Below are positions 1-10,976 of a DNA stretch of 64,000 bases, one piece after another. The notes under the pieces were generated by a model that was not told the origin of the DNA, did no database searches, and saw only the letters and a list, made by a program, of their open reading frames with translations. Numbering within the stretch: position 1 is the stretch's first letter; the number at the start of each line of letters is the position of its first letter. Made by a program: the position numbers and the translations under genes. Source of the stretch: an uncultured Paracoccaceae bacterium (GTDB lineage: Bacteria > Pseudomonadota > Alphaproteobacteria > Rhodobacterales > Rhodobacteraceae); assembly GCA_913062865.1 (NCBI GenBank), contig CAJXWO010000003.1:1-64000 (forward strand), written 5' to 3'.

Positions 1-1629
1 AGCATCAGCGCGGCGAACACATGCCGGTCGCGCGCGGCCATGCGGTGGATGTCCTGCCGATCATGCCCCTTGCGCTGAAGCCGCGCATAAAGGAAATCCT
101 TATAGGTCTCCAAATGCGGCGTGTTGGCGGCATTCACCACCTCGAGCTCGCGCACCGCGTCGCCCATTCCGGCGGCTTCCAGCTTGTCCTTCACATCGGC
201 CTGCCGTCCCACGACCAGCGCCTTGCCCAACCCGGTGCGCTGGTACATGACGGCGGCCCGCAGCACGCGGGGGTCGTCACCCTCGGCAAAGATCATGCGC
301 GCCTGGGCCGATCGGGCCCGCGCGTTGATGCCGCGCAGGATGCTGGCGGTCGGGTCCATGCGGACCTTCAGCCCCTCTTCATAGGCCTCCATGTCGATGA
401 TCGGCCGCCGCGCGGCGCCAGTGTCCATGCCCGCCTTGGCCACGGCGGGCGGGATGCGGTGGATAAGCCGAGGATCGAAGGGCGTTGGTATGATGTAATC
501 GCGGCCAAAGGCCAGGTTCTTGCCATAGGCCAGCGCGACCTCGTCGGGCACATCCTCGCGCGCCAATTCGGCCAGCGCCTCGGCACAGGCGATCTTCATC
601 TCGTCGTTGATGGCCCGGGCATGAATGTCGAGCGCGCCGCGAAACAGGTAGGGAAAGCCCAGGACATTGTTCACCTGGTTGGGGTAGTCCGACCGCCCGG
701 TGGCAACGATGGCATCGACCCGCACCTCATGAGCCTCTTCCGGCGTGATCTCGGGGTCGGGGTTGGCCATGGCGAAGATCACCGGGTTGTCGTTCATGCT
801 AGCGACCATCTCGGGCGTCACGGCACCTTTGACCGACACGCCCAGGAACACATCCGCACCCTTCATCGCCTCGTCGAGCGTGCGCAGCTCGGTCTTGACT
901 GCATGGGCCGATTTCCACTGGTTCATCCCCTCGGTCCGGCCCTGGTAGATGACGCCCTTTGTGTCGCAAACGATGCAGTTCTCGGGCCGCGCACCCATCC
1001 GCTTGATCAGCTCGATACAGGCGATGCCCGCTGCGCCCGCTCCGTTCAGGACGATCTTGCAGTCTTCGATCTTTTTGCCCGACAGGTGCAGCGCGTTGAT
1101 GAGCCCCGCGGCGCAGATCACCGCGGTGCCGTGCTGATCGTCGTGGAACACCGGGATATCCAGCTGCTCTTTCAGCGTCTGTTCGATGATGAAGCACTCG
1201 GGCGCTTTGATGTCTTCAAGGTTGATGCCGCCAAAGGTCGGTGCGATCAGCTTGACCGCGCGAATGACCTCTTCGGGGTCTTCGTTGTCCACCTCGATGT
1301 CGATACTGTTCACATCCGCGAAGCGTTTGAACAGGACCGATTTGCCCTCCATCACCGGCTTCGATCCGAGCGCGCCCAGGTTGCCCAGCCCCAGCACCGC
1401 TGTCCCGTTTGAGATCACGGCGACCAGGTTGCCCTTGTTGGTGTAGTCATAGGCCAGCTCGGGGTTTTCCGCGATTTCCTCGCAGGGCACCGCGACGCCG
1501 GGGGAATAGGCCAGGCTCAGATCCCGCTGGGTGGTCATGGGGACGGTCGCGTTGACCTCCCACTTGCCGGGGGTCGGCTCCAGATGGAACTGAAGCGCCT
1601 CTTCGCGGGTGATCTTGGTCTTGGACATT
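1..1629 (-). CDS. maeB: NADP-dependent malic enzyme with C-terminal phosphotransacetylase-like domain (3' end truncated by window edge)
   Basis: Reverse-strand translation from 1629: MSKTKITREEALQFHLEPTPGKWEVNATVPMTTQRDLSLAYSPGVAVPCEEI...VFHDDQHGTAVICAAGLINAL; absent from the ORF track because it runs off the window. Confidence 0.93.
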
Positions 1630-1783
1630 GGGGCCGGTCTCCTCCTCGGGCTGGCGCGTCATAGCGCAGGGTCGCTCATGCCTCAACGCCCGCTTTGGTC
1701 TTTCACCGCCCGGGCCGGTTTCGTAAGGTCCGGCGAACAGGCAAGCGGGGGATCGCGTGGGACCGGCCAGCACCGTCACGCCC

Positions 1784-4393
1784 ATGATGGCGCAGTATCT
1801 TGAGATCAAGGCGGCGCATGCGGACGCGCTCCTGTTCTATCGCATGGGCGATTTCTACGAGATGTTCTTTGACGATGCCGTGGCGGCCGCCGCCGCGCTG
1901 GATATTGCGCTGACCAAACGCGGCAAGCACGAGGGCGCGGATATCCCCATGTGCGGCGTGCCGGTCCATGCCGCCGAAAGCTACCTGCTGACGCTCATCC
2001 GCAAGGGGTTCCGCGTGGCGGTCTGCGAGCAGATGGAGGATCCGGCCGAGGCCAAGAAGCGCGGCTCAAAGGCCGTGGTGCGGCGCGACGTGGTGCGGCT
2101 GGTCACGCCGGGCACCCTGACCGAGGACAGCCTGCTCGAGGCGCGGCGGCACAATTTTCTGGCCGCCTGGGCCGAGGTCCGGGGCGACGGCGCGCTGGCC
2201 TGGGTCGATATCTCGACCGGCGCGTTCCGGGTGATGGAATTGCCGCGCGTGCGTCTGAGGCCGGAACTGGCCCGGCTGCGGCCGTCCGAGATCATCACGT
2301 GCGTTGACGACAACCCGGATTTGGCAGAAACAGTGACGGAAAGTGGCGCGGCGCTGACCCCGCTGGGCCGCGCGGCCTTTGACAGCGAGGGCGGCAAAAA
2401 ACGCCTTTGTGCGCTCTTCAATGTGGGCTCTCTGGACGGGTTCGGAAGCTTTACCCGGGCCGAGATCGCCGCGATGGGCGGGATCGTCGAGTACCTGGAG
2501 ATCACGCAAAAGGGCAATCTGCCGCTCTTACGCCCGCCCGTGCGCGAGGCGACAGGACAGGTCGTTCAGATCGACGCCGCCACGCGCCGGAACCTCGAAC
2601 TGACGCAAAGCCTTTTGGGCGGACGCGCCGGGTCGCTTCTGGCGGTGATCGACCGGACGGTGACGGCCGGGGGCGCGCGGCTTCTTGAACGACGGCTCTC
2701 GTCGCCCTCACGGCAGCTAGAGACGGTGCGCGAACGGCTGGACGCGGTCGGTTTCATGGTGGAACAGTCTCGATTCCGCACCGATCTGCGGGATCACTTG
2801 CGCAAGGTGCCGGATGTGGACCGGGCGCTGTCGCGACTGGCGCTCGACCGTGGCGGGCCCCGAGATCTGGCCGCGATCCGCAATGCGCTGGGCGCTGCCG
2901 ACCAGGTGGCCGGGCTGTGCGACCCACAGGACCTGCCGCCGCTTCTGTCCGGCGCTGCACGGCACCTGACTGGGCACGACGCCCTTCTCGACCTGCTGGA
3001 TCAGGCACTGGTGGCAGAACCACCGCTTCTGGCGCGTGATGGCGGGTTCATCGCGCCGGGCTATGACCCCGACCTCGACGAGGCGCGTCACCTGCGCGAC
3101 GAAGGCCGCAGCGTGATCGCGGGCATGCAGAAAGACTATGCCGATCAAACCGGCATTGGATCGTTGAAGATCAAGCACAACAACGTGCTGGGCTATTTCA
3201 TCGAAACGACGGCGACCCATGCGGAAAAGATGTTGTCGGCCCCCCTGTCCGAGACCTTCATCCACCGACAGACCACCGCGAACGCCGTGCGCTTCACAAC
3301 CGTGGATCTGTCCGAGATCGAAACGCGCATCCTGAATGCAGGCAGCCGAGCGCTCGAGATCGAAAAGCGGCTTTATACCACCCTGAGACAGGCCATTCTG
3401 GATCACGCGAGCCCCTTGGGTCAGTTGGCGCAGGCGCTGGCCGAGCTGGACCTGGCCACCGCGCTGGCCGATCTGGCGCAGACCGAGAACTGGTGCCGGC
3501 CCCGGGTCGATGACAGCCGGGCCTTCGCCATAACCGGCGGGCGGCATCCGGTCGTGGAACAGGCCCTGCGCACCAGCGGCGACAGCTTCGTGGCCAATGA
3601 TTGCGATCTCTCGGGCGATCCGGCAGCGATCTGGCTGCTCACCGGACCCAACATGGCGGGTAAATCGACCTTTCTGCGCCAGAACGCCCTGATCTCGCTT
3701 CTGGCGCAGATGGGCAGCTATGTGCCCGCGACCGAGGCGCATATCGGGCTGGTCAGCCAGCTGTTCAGCCGGGTCGGTGCCTCGGACGATCTGGCGCGCG
3801 GGCGGTCGACCTTCATGGTCGAGATGGTCGAGACGGCCGCGATCCTGAACCAGGCCGATGACAGGGCGCTGGTGATCCTCGATGAGATCGGGCGCGGCAC
3901 GGCCACCTATGACGGGCTTTCCATCGCTTGGGCCACGCTTGAGCATCTGCACGATGTGAACCGGGCTCGGGCGCTGTTCGCCACCCACTACCACGAGATG
4001 ACCGCGCTGTCGGACAAGCTGCCGGGGGTCGAGAACGCCACCGTCGCGGTCAAGGAATGGGAAGGCGAGGTGATCTTTCTTCACGAGGTGCGAAAAGGGG
4101 CCGCCGACCGGTCCTACGGCGTGCAGGTCGCACAACTGGCCGGACTGCCGCCCGCCGTTGTCGCACGGGCACGGGTTGTGCTTGAGGCGCTGGAGAAAGG
4201 CGAGCGCGAGGGGTCTGCCCAAAAGGCACTGATCGACGACCTGCCGCTGTTTTCGGCAACGCCGCCGCCCCCGCCGATCAAGGTAGAGACGTCAGAGATC
4301 GAGGCGCGTTTGGAACAGGTGCTGCCCGATGAGCTGAGCCCGCGCGAGGCGCTCGATCTGATTTACGAACTGAAAGGGTTGGTAAAGGGATAG
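1784..4393 (+). CDS. mutS: DNA mismatch repair protein MutS (ORF opens at 1757; start uncertain)
   Basis: [32 protein letters not shown]; Walker [18 protein letters not shown]. Confidence 0.97.
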   Translation: MMAQYLEIKAAHADALLFYRMGDFYEMFFDDAVAAAAALDIALTKRGKHEGADIPMCGVPVHAAESYLLTLIRKGFRVAVCEQMEDPAEAKKRGSKAVVRRDVVRLVTPGTLTEDSLLEARRHNFLAAWAEVRGDGALAWVDISTGAFRVMELPRVRLRPELARLRPSEIITCVDDNPDLAETVTESGAALTPLGRAAFDSEGGKKRLCALFNVGSLDGFGSFTRAEIAAMGGIVEYLEITQKGNLPLLRPPVREATGQVVQIDAATRRNLELTQSLLGGRAGSLLAVIDRTVTAGGARLLERRLSSPSRQLETVRERLDAVGFMVEQSRFRTDLRDHLRKVPDVDRALSRLALDRGGPRDLAAIRNALGAADQVAGLCDPQDLPPLLSGAARHLTGHDALLDLLDQALVAEPPLLARDGGFIAPGYDPDLDEARHLRDEGRSVIAGMQKDYADQTGIGSLKIKHNNVLGYFIETTATHAEKMLSAPLSETFIHRQTTANAVRFTTVDLSEIETRILNAGSRALEIEKRLYTTLRQAILDHASPLGQLAQALAELDLATALADLAQTENWCRPRVDDSRAFAITGGRHPVVEQALRTSGDSFVANDCDLSGDPAAIWLLTGPNMAGKSTFLRQNALISLLAQMGSYVPATEAHIGLVSQLFSRVGASDDLARGRSTFMVEMVETAAILNQADDRALVILDEIGRGTATYDGLSIAWATLEHLHDVNRARALFATHYHEMTALSDKLPGVENATVAVKEWEGEVIFLHEVRKGAADRSYGVQVAQLAGLPPAVVARARVVLEALEKGEREGSAQKALIDDLPLFSATPPPPPIKVETSEIEARLEQVLPDELSPREALDLIYELKGLVKG

Positions 4394-4415
4394 GTGGGTG
4401 CAAAACCCACCCTAC
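4393..4415. repeat. Short palindrome GGTGGGT-GCAAA-ACCCACC between convergent mutS and grpE; possible bidirectional terminator or dispersed palindromic repeat
   Basis: 7-bp perfect stem, 5-nt loop, followed by CTAC, in the convergent intergenic space. Confidence 0.5.
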
Positions 4416-4423
4416 ACCCTTGT

Positions 4424-4996
4424 TCAGCCCGCGGGGGTCGAGGAAACGCCCACCTGCGCCGGGCGCAGCAGTCTATCGTACAGCATGAAACCCTCGGCCG
4501 AGACCTGGATGATGTCACCCGCCACCGTATCCGGTACGGGCGCTTCGAACATGGCTTGGTGCAGCTGCGGGTCGAACCGGTCGCCCACCTTTGGCGAGAT
4601 CACCTCGATCCCATGTTTATGGAACACGTTGAGAAGCTCGCGCAGGGTCAGCTCGACCCCTTCGACCAGCGCAGCGTTGTCAGCGGATTCGGTGGCTTCC
4701 GCCGCTGCCACTGCGCGGTTCAGGTTGTCATAGACCGGCAGCAGATCCCGGGCCAGGCGCGATCCGCCGTATTGCTCTGCCTCACGACGGTCTTTTTCGG
4801 ACCGTTTGCGCGCATTCTCGGCATCGGCCAGTGCGCGCATGAACTTGTCGCGCAACTCGTCCCGCTCGGCGCGCAGGGCGTCGACCTCGGCCATATCCGG
4901 GTCGATCTCGGCATCCATGTGGGCGTAGGTGTCGGCCTCGGCCTCTTCCACGCTGTCCAGGAACTCGTCGTCTTTCTTCGGTTCAGCCATTTTCAA
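4424..4996 (-). CDS. grpE: Nucleotide exchange factor GrpE
   Basis: LRDKFMRALADAENARKRSEKDRREAEQYG...FDPQLHQAMFE. Confidence 0.95.
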   Translation of the reverse strand: MKMAEPKKDDEFLDSVEEAEADTYAHMDAEIDPDMAEVDALRAERDELRDKFMRALADAENARKRSEKDRREAEQYGGSRLARDLLPVYDNLNRAVAAAEATESADNAALVEGVELTLRELLNVFHKHGIEVISPKVGDRFDPQLHQAMFEAPVPDTVAGDIIQVSAEGFMLYDRLLRPAQVGVSSTPAG

Positions 4997-4999
4997 CCT

Positions 5000-6061
5000 C
5001 TAGCTCCGGTCGGAAATCATCCGCCCGACCAGCTGTGCCGTGTAATCCACGATCGGCACGATCCGTCCATAATTCAGGCGGGTCGGGCCAATCACACCGA
5101 CCGCGCCCACGATCTTTCGGTCAGCGTTCATATATGGAGAGACAACCAAAGAGGAACCCGAAAGTGAGAAAAGTTTGTTTTCGGAGCCGATAAAGATTCG
5201 CACGCCTTCACCCTCTTCGGCCAACTCGAGAAACTCTGCAATATCGCGCTTGCGTTCCAAGTCGTCAAAGAGGCGACGAATACGTTCCAGTTCATCGGCT
5301 TCGGTTTCTTCGGCGAGAAGATGAGAGCGGCCACGAACAATCAACCTTTCGTCCTGATCGCCACTGGTATCCCAGACCGCAAATCCCTGTTTGACCAAAT
5401 CCTGCGCAAGCGTGTCGATTTCCTGCCGGCGCGAGGCGATCTCCTGCCCGATAACGGCACGCAGGTCGCTGAGCGTCTTGCCCTCGGCCAAGGCGTTGAG
5501 GAAATTCGCAGCCTCACGCATTGCGCTGGGGGTATGCCCCACGGGCGGATGGAACACGCGATTCTCGACATGGCCATCCCCGAAAACGAGCACGGCCAAG
5601 GCCCGGTCGGAACCAAGGCTGACGAACTCGATATGCTTGATCGGTGCCTCGTGCTTGGGTGCGAGCACAAGAGACGCGCCTTGCGTCACACCTGACAGTG
5701 CCTGGCCCACCCGGTCCAGCAGCCCGCTGACATCGTCGCTGTTCGATCCCATCGAATCATCGAGCTTGCGGCGGTCCTCATGGGTGAGGTCGCCCATTTC
5801 CAGGAATCCGTCCACGAACATCCGCAGCCCCAACTGCGTCGGCACCCGCCCCGCGCTGACATGGGGGCTGTCCAACAGGCCGAGAAACTCCAGGTCCTGC
5901 ATCACGTTGCGAATCGTGGCAGCGCTGACCTTTTCACTGAAATCGCGCGTCAGGCTGCGCGACCCCACCGGTTCGCCGCTTGCCAGGTACCCCTCGACCA
6001 CACGGCGAAATACCTCGCGCGAGCGGTCGTTCATTTCCTCGATCACACCGTTGCCATCCAT
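5000..6061 (-). CDS. hrcA: Heat-inducible transcription repressor HrcA (ORF extends to 6160; start uncertain, alternative 6034)
   Basis: [49 protein letters not shown]; pairs with grpE. Confidence 0.95.
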   Translation of the reverse strand: MDGNGVIEEMNDRSREVFRRVVEGYLASGEPVGSRSLTRDFSEKVSAATIRNVMQDLEFLGLLDSPHVSAGRVPTQLGLRMFVDGFLEMGDLTHEDRRKLDDSMGSNSDDVSGLLDRVGQALSGVTQGASLVLAPKHEAPIKHIEFVSLGSDRALAVLVFGDGHVENRVFHPPVGHTPSAMREAANFLNALAEGKTLSDLRAVIGQEIASRRQEIDTLAQDLVKQGFAVWDTSGDQDERLIVRGRSHLLAEETEADELERIRRLFDDLERKRDIAEFLELAEEGEGVRIFIGSENKLFSLSGSSLVVSPYMNADRKIVGAVGVIGPTRLNYGRIVPIVDYTAQLVGRMISDRS

Positions 6062-6172
6062 GTCAGACACCGTGTCAGGCTCCTTGTCCACGGGCCGCCC
6101 GGGACCGTCCTTCGGGGTTGCGTTCGGGCTTGGGCCATGGGTAACTCGCGCCACATCCAAGAAGGGGGCCCC

Positions 6173-6886
6173 ATGCGACCGTCCGGACGAAATTTAAGCG
6201 AAATGCGCAAGGTTTCAATCGAAACCGATGTGACCAAGCATGCGGAAGGCAGCTGCATGATCCGCGTGGGCGACACCCATGTGCTGTGTACCGCAACGAT
6301 CGAGGAAAAGGTGCCGCCCTTCATCAAGGGATCTGGCCTGGGTTGGGTGACGGCCGAATACGGCATGCTGCCGCGCGCCACGAACACGCGGATGCGGCGC
6401 GAGGCGACGGCGGGCAAACAGGGCGGCCGGACCGTGGAAATCCAGCGCCTGATCGGCCGGTCCCTACGGGCCGGTGTCGACCGTGTTGCGCTGGGGGAGA
6501 GACAGATTACTGTGGATTGCGACGTGATCCAGGCCGATGGCGGCACACGGTGTGCGTCCATCACCGGGGGCTGGGTGGCGCTGTGCCTGGCTGTGAACAA
6601 GCTGATGAAAGCGGGCGACGTGATCAGCGACCCGCTGGCCGAACCGGTCGCCGCCGTGTCCTGCGGGATCTACGCGGGCCAGCCCGTGCTTGACCTCGAC
6701 TACCCCGAGGACAGCGAGGCGGGTGTCGACGGCAATTTCATCATGACCGGCGATCACAGGCTGATCGAGGTGCAGATGTCGGCCGAGGGCGCGACCTTTT
6801 CCCGCGCGCAGATGGACCAGCTGATGGACCTGGCCGAGGCCGGCGTGACCGAACTGGCCGCCCTGCAAAAGGCCGCCTGCGCATGA
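6173..6886 (+). CDS. rph: Ribonuclease PH
   Basis: [50 protein letters not shown]. Confidence 0.97.
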   Translation: MRPSGRNLSEMRKVSIETDVTKHAEGSCMIRVGDTHVLCTATIEEKVPPFIKGSGLGWVTAEYGMLPRATNTRMRREATAGKQGGRTVEIQRLIGRSLRAGVDRVALGERQITVDCDVIQADGGTRCASITGGWVALCLAVNKLMKAGDVISDPLAEPVAAVSCGIYAGQPVLDLDYPEDSEAGVDGNFIMTGDHRLIEVQMSAEGATFSRAQMDQLMDLAEAGVTELAALQKAACA

Positions 6887-7494
6887 CCCGCAAATTCTCG
6901 AGCGACCGGCTTCTGATCGCGACCCACAACCAGGGCAAACTGGAAGAGATGGCGCATCTGCTTGAACCCCATGGCGTAACCGTCCTGGGCGCGAAAGAGA
7001 TGAACCTGCCGGAACCCGAGGAAACCGGGACGACCTTTGTCGAAAATGCCCGGCTCAAGGCCCATGCCGCGGCGCAGGCGACAGGCCTGCCCGCCCTGTC
7101 GGACGACTCAGGCATTGAAGTCGACGCCTTGGGCGGTGCACCCGGCGTCTATACCGCCGATTGGGCAGAAACAGAGACAGGTCGCGACTTTGTCATGGCC
7201 ATGACCCGCGCCCATGATGAGCTGGTGGCCAGCGGTGCCCCGCAACCCTGGACCGCGCGGTTCTGCTGTACGCTGGTTCTGGCTTGGCCCGACGGCCATG
7301 ACGAGGTCTTTCCCGGCGTGATGGAGGGTCAGGTGGTTTGGCCGATGCGCGGAGATCAGGGGCACGGCTATGATCCCGTGTTCCAGCCCGAGGGTTATGA
7401 TATCACCTTTGGCGAGATGGACCGCTGGGAAAAGAACACCATCAGCCACCGCGCCGATGCGGTGCGAAAATTCGTCGCTGGGTGCTTTGACTGA
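6883..7494 (+). CDS. rdgB: XTP/dITP diphosphatase (RdgB/HAM1 family)
   Basis: [18 protein letters not shown]...[22 protein letters not shown]. Confidence 0.96.
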   Translation: MTRKFSSDRLLIATHNQGKLEEMAHLLEPHGVTVLGAKEMNLPEPEETGTTFVENARLKAHAAAQATGLPALSDDSGIEVDALGGAPGVYTADWAETETGRDFVMAMTRAHDELVASGAPQPWTARFCCTLVLAWPDGHDEVFPGVMEGQVVWPMRGDQGHGYDPVFQPEGYDITFGEMDRWEKNTISHRADAVRKFVAGCFD

Positions 7495-8644
7495 GGATTG
7501 GCAAAGCGGCGGCTTCGGCCTGTATATCCATTGGCCGTTCTGCCAGGCGAAATGCCCCTATTGCGACTTCAACAGCCACGTTCAGGCGCAGATCGAACAA
7601 TCGCGCTGGCAACGGGCCTATCTTGCCGAAATCGACCGCGTCGGCGCGCTGACCAGGGGTCGTGCGCTGAACACGGTGTTCTTCGGCGGCGGCACGCCCA
7701 GCCTGATGGATCCGGATGTCGTGGACGCGATCCTGACCCGCGCGCGCGAAACCTGGCCGCTGGCGAATGATGCCGAAATCACGCTCGAGGCCAATCCCGG
7801 CTCGGTCGAAGCCGGGCGGTTCCGCGGTTACGCCCAGGCCGGGGTCAACCGCGTGTCCATGGGCATTCAGGCTCTGAATAACGCCGATCTGCGCCGTTTG
7901 GGCCGCTTGCACACGGTGGAAGAAGCGCGCGCCGCCCTTGATATCGCGCGCAATGCTTTCGACCGGGTCAGTTTCGATCTGATCTATGCGCGGCAGGATC
8001 AGAGCCTGTCCGAATGGCAGACCGAGCTGCGCGAGGCACTGTCCATGGCCGTCGATCACCTGTCTCTATACCAGCTGACGATCGAACAGGGCACCGCCTT
8101 TGGGGACAGGTACAATCGCGGGGGGCTACAGGGCCTGCCCGATGACGACCTGTCGGCCAGCCTATACGAGGCCACGCAAGACATCTGCGAGGCCGCCGGG
8201 ATGCCCGCCTATGAAGTGTCGAACCATGCCCGGCCGGGCGCGGAATCGCGGCACAACCTGATCTATTGGCGCTATGGCGACTATGCCGGGATCGGCCCCG
8301 GTGCTCATGGACGGCTGACGCTGAACGGGCAGCGCATCGCCACCGCCGCGCACAAGATGCCCGCGCTGTGGCTGGAGGCGGTGGACCACGGCCGCCCGGA
8401 TATCGAGTCAGAGACGATTCAAGCCGAAGAACAGGCCACCGAGTTCCTCTTGATGAACCTGCGCCTCGCCGAGGGTCTAGACATGAACCGCTATGAGCGT
8501 ATTTCCAGAGAGCCCCTGCCCGCCCCTGCCCTGACCGAGTTGGTCGAGCTTGGGATGGTAGAGGTTGCGGGCGACCGCTTGACCGTCACAGCACAGGGAC
8601 GCCCCGTACTGAACGCTATCCTGCGAAAACTGTTGGGCGCGTGA
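7487..8644 (+). CDS. hemW: Radical SAM heme chaperone HemW / coproporphyrinogen III oxidase-like (start uncertain)
   Basis: GFGLYIHWPFCQAKCPYCDFNSH; GGGTPSLM; overlaps the end of rdgB. Confidence 0.93.
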   Translation: MTEDWQSGGFGLYIHWPFCQAKCPYCDFNSHVQAQIEQSRWQRAYLAEIDRVGALTRGRALNTVFFGGGTPSLMDPDVVDAILTRARETWPLANDAEITLEANPGSVEAGRFRGYAQAGVNRVSMGIQALNNADLRRLGRLHTVEEARAALDIARNAFDRVSFDLIYARQDQSLSEWQTELREALSMAVDHLSLYQLTIEQGTAFGDRYNRGGLQGLPDDDLSASLYEATQDICEAAGMPAYEVSNHARPGAESRHNLIYWRYGDYAGIGPGAHGRLTLNGQRIATAAHKMPALWLEAVDHGRPDIESETIQAEEQATEFLLMNLRLAEGLDMNRYERISREPLPAPALTELVELGMVEVAGDRLTVTAQGRPVLNAILRKLLGA

Positions 8645-8646
8645 AC

Positions 8647-9549
8647 TCAGGCAGAGCTGAGGATGCGGCAAATCTCGTCCAGCTCTTCAAAGCTCTTGTA
8701 TCGGATCACGACCTGGCCGTTCTCAGCGCCCGGCTTTGCCTCGACACTCACAGCCATGCCGACGGCCGCTGACAGATCACCTTCGAGTGCGCGGGTATCC
8801 GCATCCTTGTCACCCTTGGGCTTGTCCTTAGCCACCGGGCTAGACGCGGTGGCGGGCTTCGCCGCCAGTTTTTCGGTTTCGCGCACGGACAAACCGCCCT
8901 TGACCACCTGGGCGGCCAGCGTTTCGGGGTTCTCGGACGTGATCAGCGCACGCGCATGACCCGCCGACAGATCGCCCCGTGTTACCATGTCCTGCACTGA
9001 TTGGGGCAGTTGCAACAGGCGCATCAGGTTCGCGATATGACTGCGGCTTTTGCCAAGCGCATCCGACAGCTTCTGCTGCGTGTGTCCGAACCGCTCCATC
9101 AATTGCTGATACCCCATCGCCTCTTCGATGGGTGTCAGGTCGGCGCGCTGGATGTTCTCGATGATCGCGATCTCAAGCACTTCGGCATCGTCGAAATCGC
9201 GCACGATCACCGGCAACTCGTGCTGCTGCGCGATCTGTGACGCGCGCCAACGGCGTTCACCAGCGACGATCTCGTAGATCCCGGGCTTTTTGCCTGCACG
9301 GACGATCAGGGGTTGGATCACGCCCTTTTCCCGAATCGACTCGGCCAGCTCTTTCAGCGCGTCTTCGTTGAAGCGCCGGCGCGGCTGGTCCGGATTGGGC
9401 ACGATCTTTTCGATGGGCAGCGTCATGTCCGAGCGCTTTGGCGCAGGTTCGGACCCGTCCTCGGGCACAGAGGTCTGTACACTTTCCAAGTCCGCCATCA
9501 AGGCAGACAGACCACGGCCCAGGCCCCGTTTCGCCTTCTTGTCACTCAT
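8647..9549 (-). CDS. parB: Chromosome partitioning protein ParB (ORF extends to 9642)
   Basis: MSDKKAKRGLGRGLSALMADLES...IVAGERRWRASQIA; followed by parA. Confidence 0.96.
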   Translation of the reverse strand: MSDKKAKRGLGRGLSALMADLESVQTSVPEDGSEPAPKRSDMTLPIEKIVPNPDQPRRRFNEDALKELAESIREKGVIQPLIVRAGKKPGIYEIVAGERRWRASQIAQQHELPVIVRDFDDAEVLEIAIIENIQRADLTPIEEAMGYQQLMERFGHTQQKLSDALGKSRSHIANLMRLLQLPQSVQDMVTRGDLSAGHARALITSENPETLAAQVVKGGLSVRETEKLAAKPATASSPVAKDKPKGDKDADTRALEGDLSAAVGMAVSVEAKPGAENGQVVIRYKSFEELDEICRILSSA

Positions 9550-9559
9550 TCTGCACCTC

Positions 9560-10369
9560 TTACGCCGCGGCGCGCGCGGTCTTGTTGAGCAGCTCTTTGG
9601 CCAGCTGCCGATAGGCGACGGCCCCCTTGGAGGCCGGATCATACTCCAGGACGGGCACGGCGTAGGAAGGCGCCTCGCTCACCCGGACGTTCCGGGGGAT
9701 GATCGTCTGGAAGACAAGATCGCCAAGATTGTCACGCGCGTCTTGCTCGACCTGTTGGGACAGGTTGTTGCGCGCATCATACATCGTAAGCACCACGCCT
9801 TCGATCCGCAGGTTCGGGTTCGCGGTCTGGCGCACCTCGCGAATGGTCAGCATCAGTTGCGACAGCCCTTCGAGCGCAAAAAATTCGCTTTGAAGCGGGA
9901 TCAGAACAGCGTGTGACGCGACCATTGCGTTGACGGTCAACAGGTTGAGCGACGGCGGGCAATCAATGAGAATGAAATCATACGCGAATTCTTCCATCGC
10001 CGGCGGCCGCAGCGCATCATGCAACAGGAAGCTGCGCTTTTCATTGGCGATCAGCTCAATATCTGCCGAACTAAGATCCGTCGTCGCCGGGATGATGCTG
10101 AGGCCATCGGTCTCGGTGGACTGAATGACCTGGTGCAATGCGATGTCTTCCAGCAAAAGCTCATAGGTGGTCAGATCTCTGTCCTCCGGCTCGATCCCAA
10201 GCCCAGTCGAGGCATTTCCCTGCGGGTCCAGATCGACGATAAGCACCCGGCACCCTTCACTTGCCAACGCGGCGCCAAGGTTGATCGTGGTCGTCGTCTT
10301 TCCCACGCCGCCTTTCTGGTTGGTCACCGCGATGATTTTGGGCCCGGGGGGGCGGGTCGGATCAGACAC
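9560..10369 (-). CDS. parA: Chromosome partitioning ATPase ParA
   Basis: IIAVTNQKGGVGKTTTTINLGAALA. Confidence 0.97.
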   Translation of the reverse strand: MSDPTRPPGPKIIAVTNQKGGVGKTTTTINLGAALASEGCRVLIVDLDPQGNASTGLGIEPEDRDLTTYELLLEDIALHQVIQSTETDGLSIIPATTDLSSADIELIANEKRSFLLHDALRPPAMEEFAYDFILIDCPPSLNLLTVNAMVASHAVLIPLQSEFFALEGLSQLMLTIREVRQTANPNLRIEGVVLTMYDARNNLSQQVEQDARDNLGDLVFQTIIPRNVRVSEAPSYAVPVLEYDPASKGAVAYRQLAKELLNKTARAAA

Positions 10370-10976
10370 GGGTGATTCCTCCGATCTTTAGAATAACGGC
10401 GCTGGGTTCTGTCTTACTTGTACGCGCCTCGCAGTCGAAGCGCCACTGGACGCGTGCGTTATCCACTTCCTTTTTCCAGTTTGCTCCCTTGGGAAACAGA
10501 GCCGCCCCCCCTTCGCACAAATGGCGTTCGGCAAAGCCTAGCAGCGTGTCCAGATCTGCAAGCGCCCGGGCGCTCAGGATATCGGCCGACAGTGGCGCGG
10601 TTGCCTCGATCCGTCCAGCGACCACCGTGGCAGGTGCCCCCGTTTCGCGGATCACAGTGCGAAGAAACGCACATTTGCGCTGGTCGCTTTCGACCAGTGT
10701 GACCTGCGCTACTGGCGAAAACTCCGCAGCAAGAATGGCGATCACCAGGCCCGGGAACCCGCCGCCACTGCCTAGATCCGCCCAGTGTTTCCAGCCCTGT
10801 GGTGCAAGATCGAAGATCTGCATCGAATCCGCGATATGACGGGTTTCCAGGTCATCTAGTGTATTTCGAGACACCAGGTTGATGCGCGGGTTCCACTTGC
10901 GCAAAAGCTGAGCATAGATCTCGAGCCGTTCAGATGTTTCACGTGAAACATCCATCGGCGAATCAAATGTGCTCAT
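10362..10976 (-). CDS. rsmG: 16S rRNA (guanine-N7) methyltransferase RsmG (GidB)
   Basis: [27 protein letters not shown]...[15 protein letters not shown]. Confidence 0.96.
   Translation of the reverse strand: MSTFDSPMDVSRETSERLEIYAQLLRKWNPRINLVSRNTLDDLETRHIADSMQIFDLAPQGWKHWADLGSGGGFPGLVIAILAAEFSPVAQVTLVESDQRKCAFLRTVIRETGAPATVVAGRIEATAPLSADILSARALADLDTLLGFAERHLCEGGAALFPKGANWKKEVDNARVQWRFDCEARTSKTEPSAVILKIGGITRV
10935..10950. promoter_or_regulatory. parS centromere site
   Basis: Perfect 16-bp palindrome TGTTTCACGTGAAACA inside the 5' end of rsmG. Confidence 0.97.

Noticed and set aside
2717-4222. 501-aa minus-strand ORF and other long antisense ORFs (e.g. 21..1412, 24445..25950, 14079..15527)
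   Set aside because: Lie opposite mutS, maeB, hslU and rho respectively; no recognisable motifs; GC-driven open frames.
5000-6172. CIRCE element expected with hrcA
   Set aside because: No TTAGCACTC-N9-GAGTGCTAA seen near hrcA-grpE; HrcA targets are probably elsewhere (e.g. groESL).
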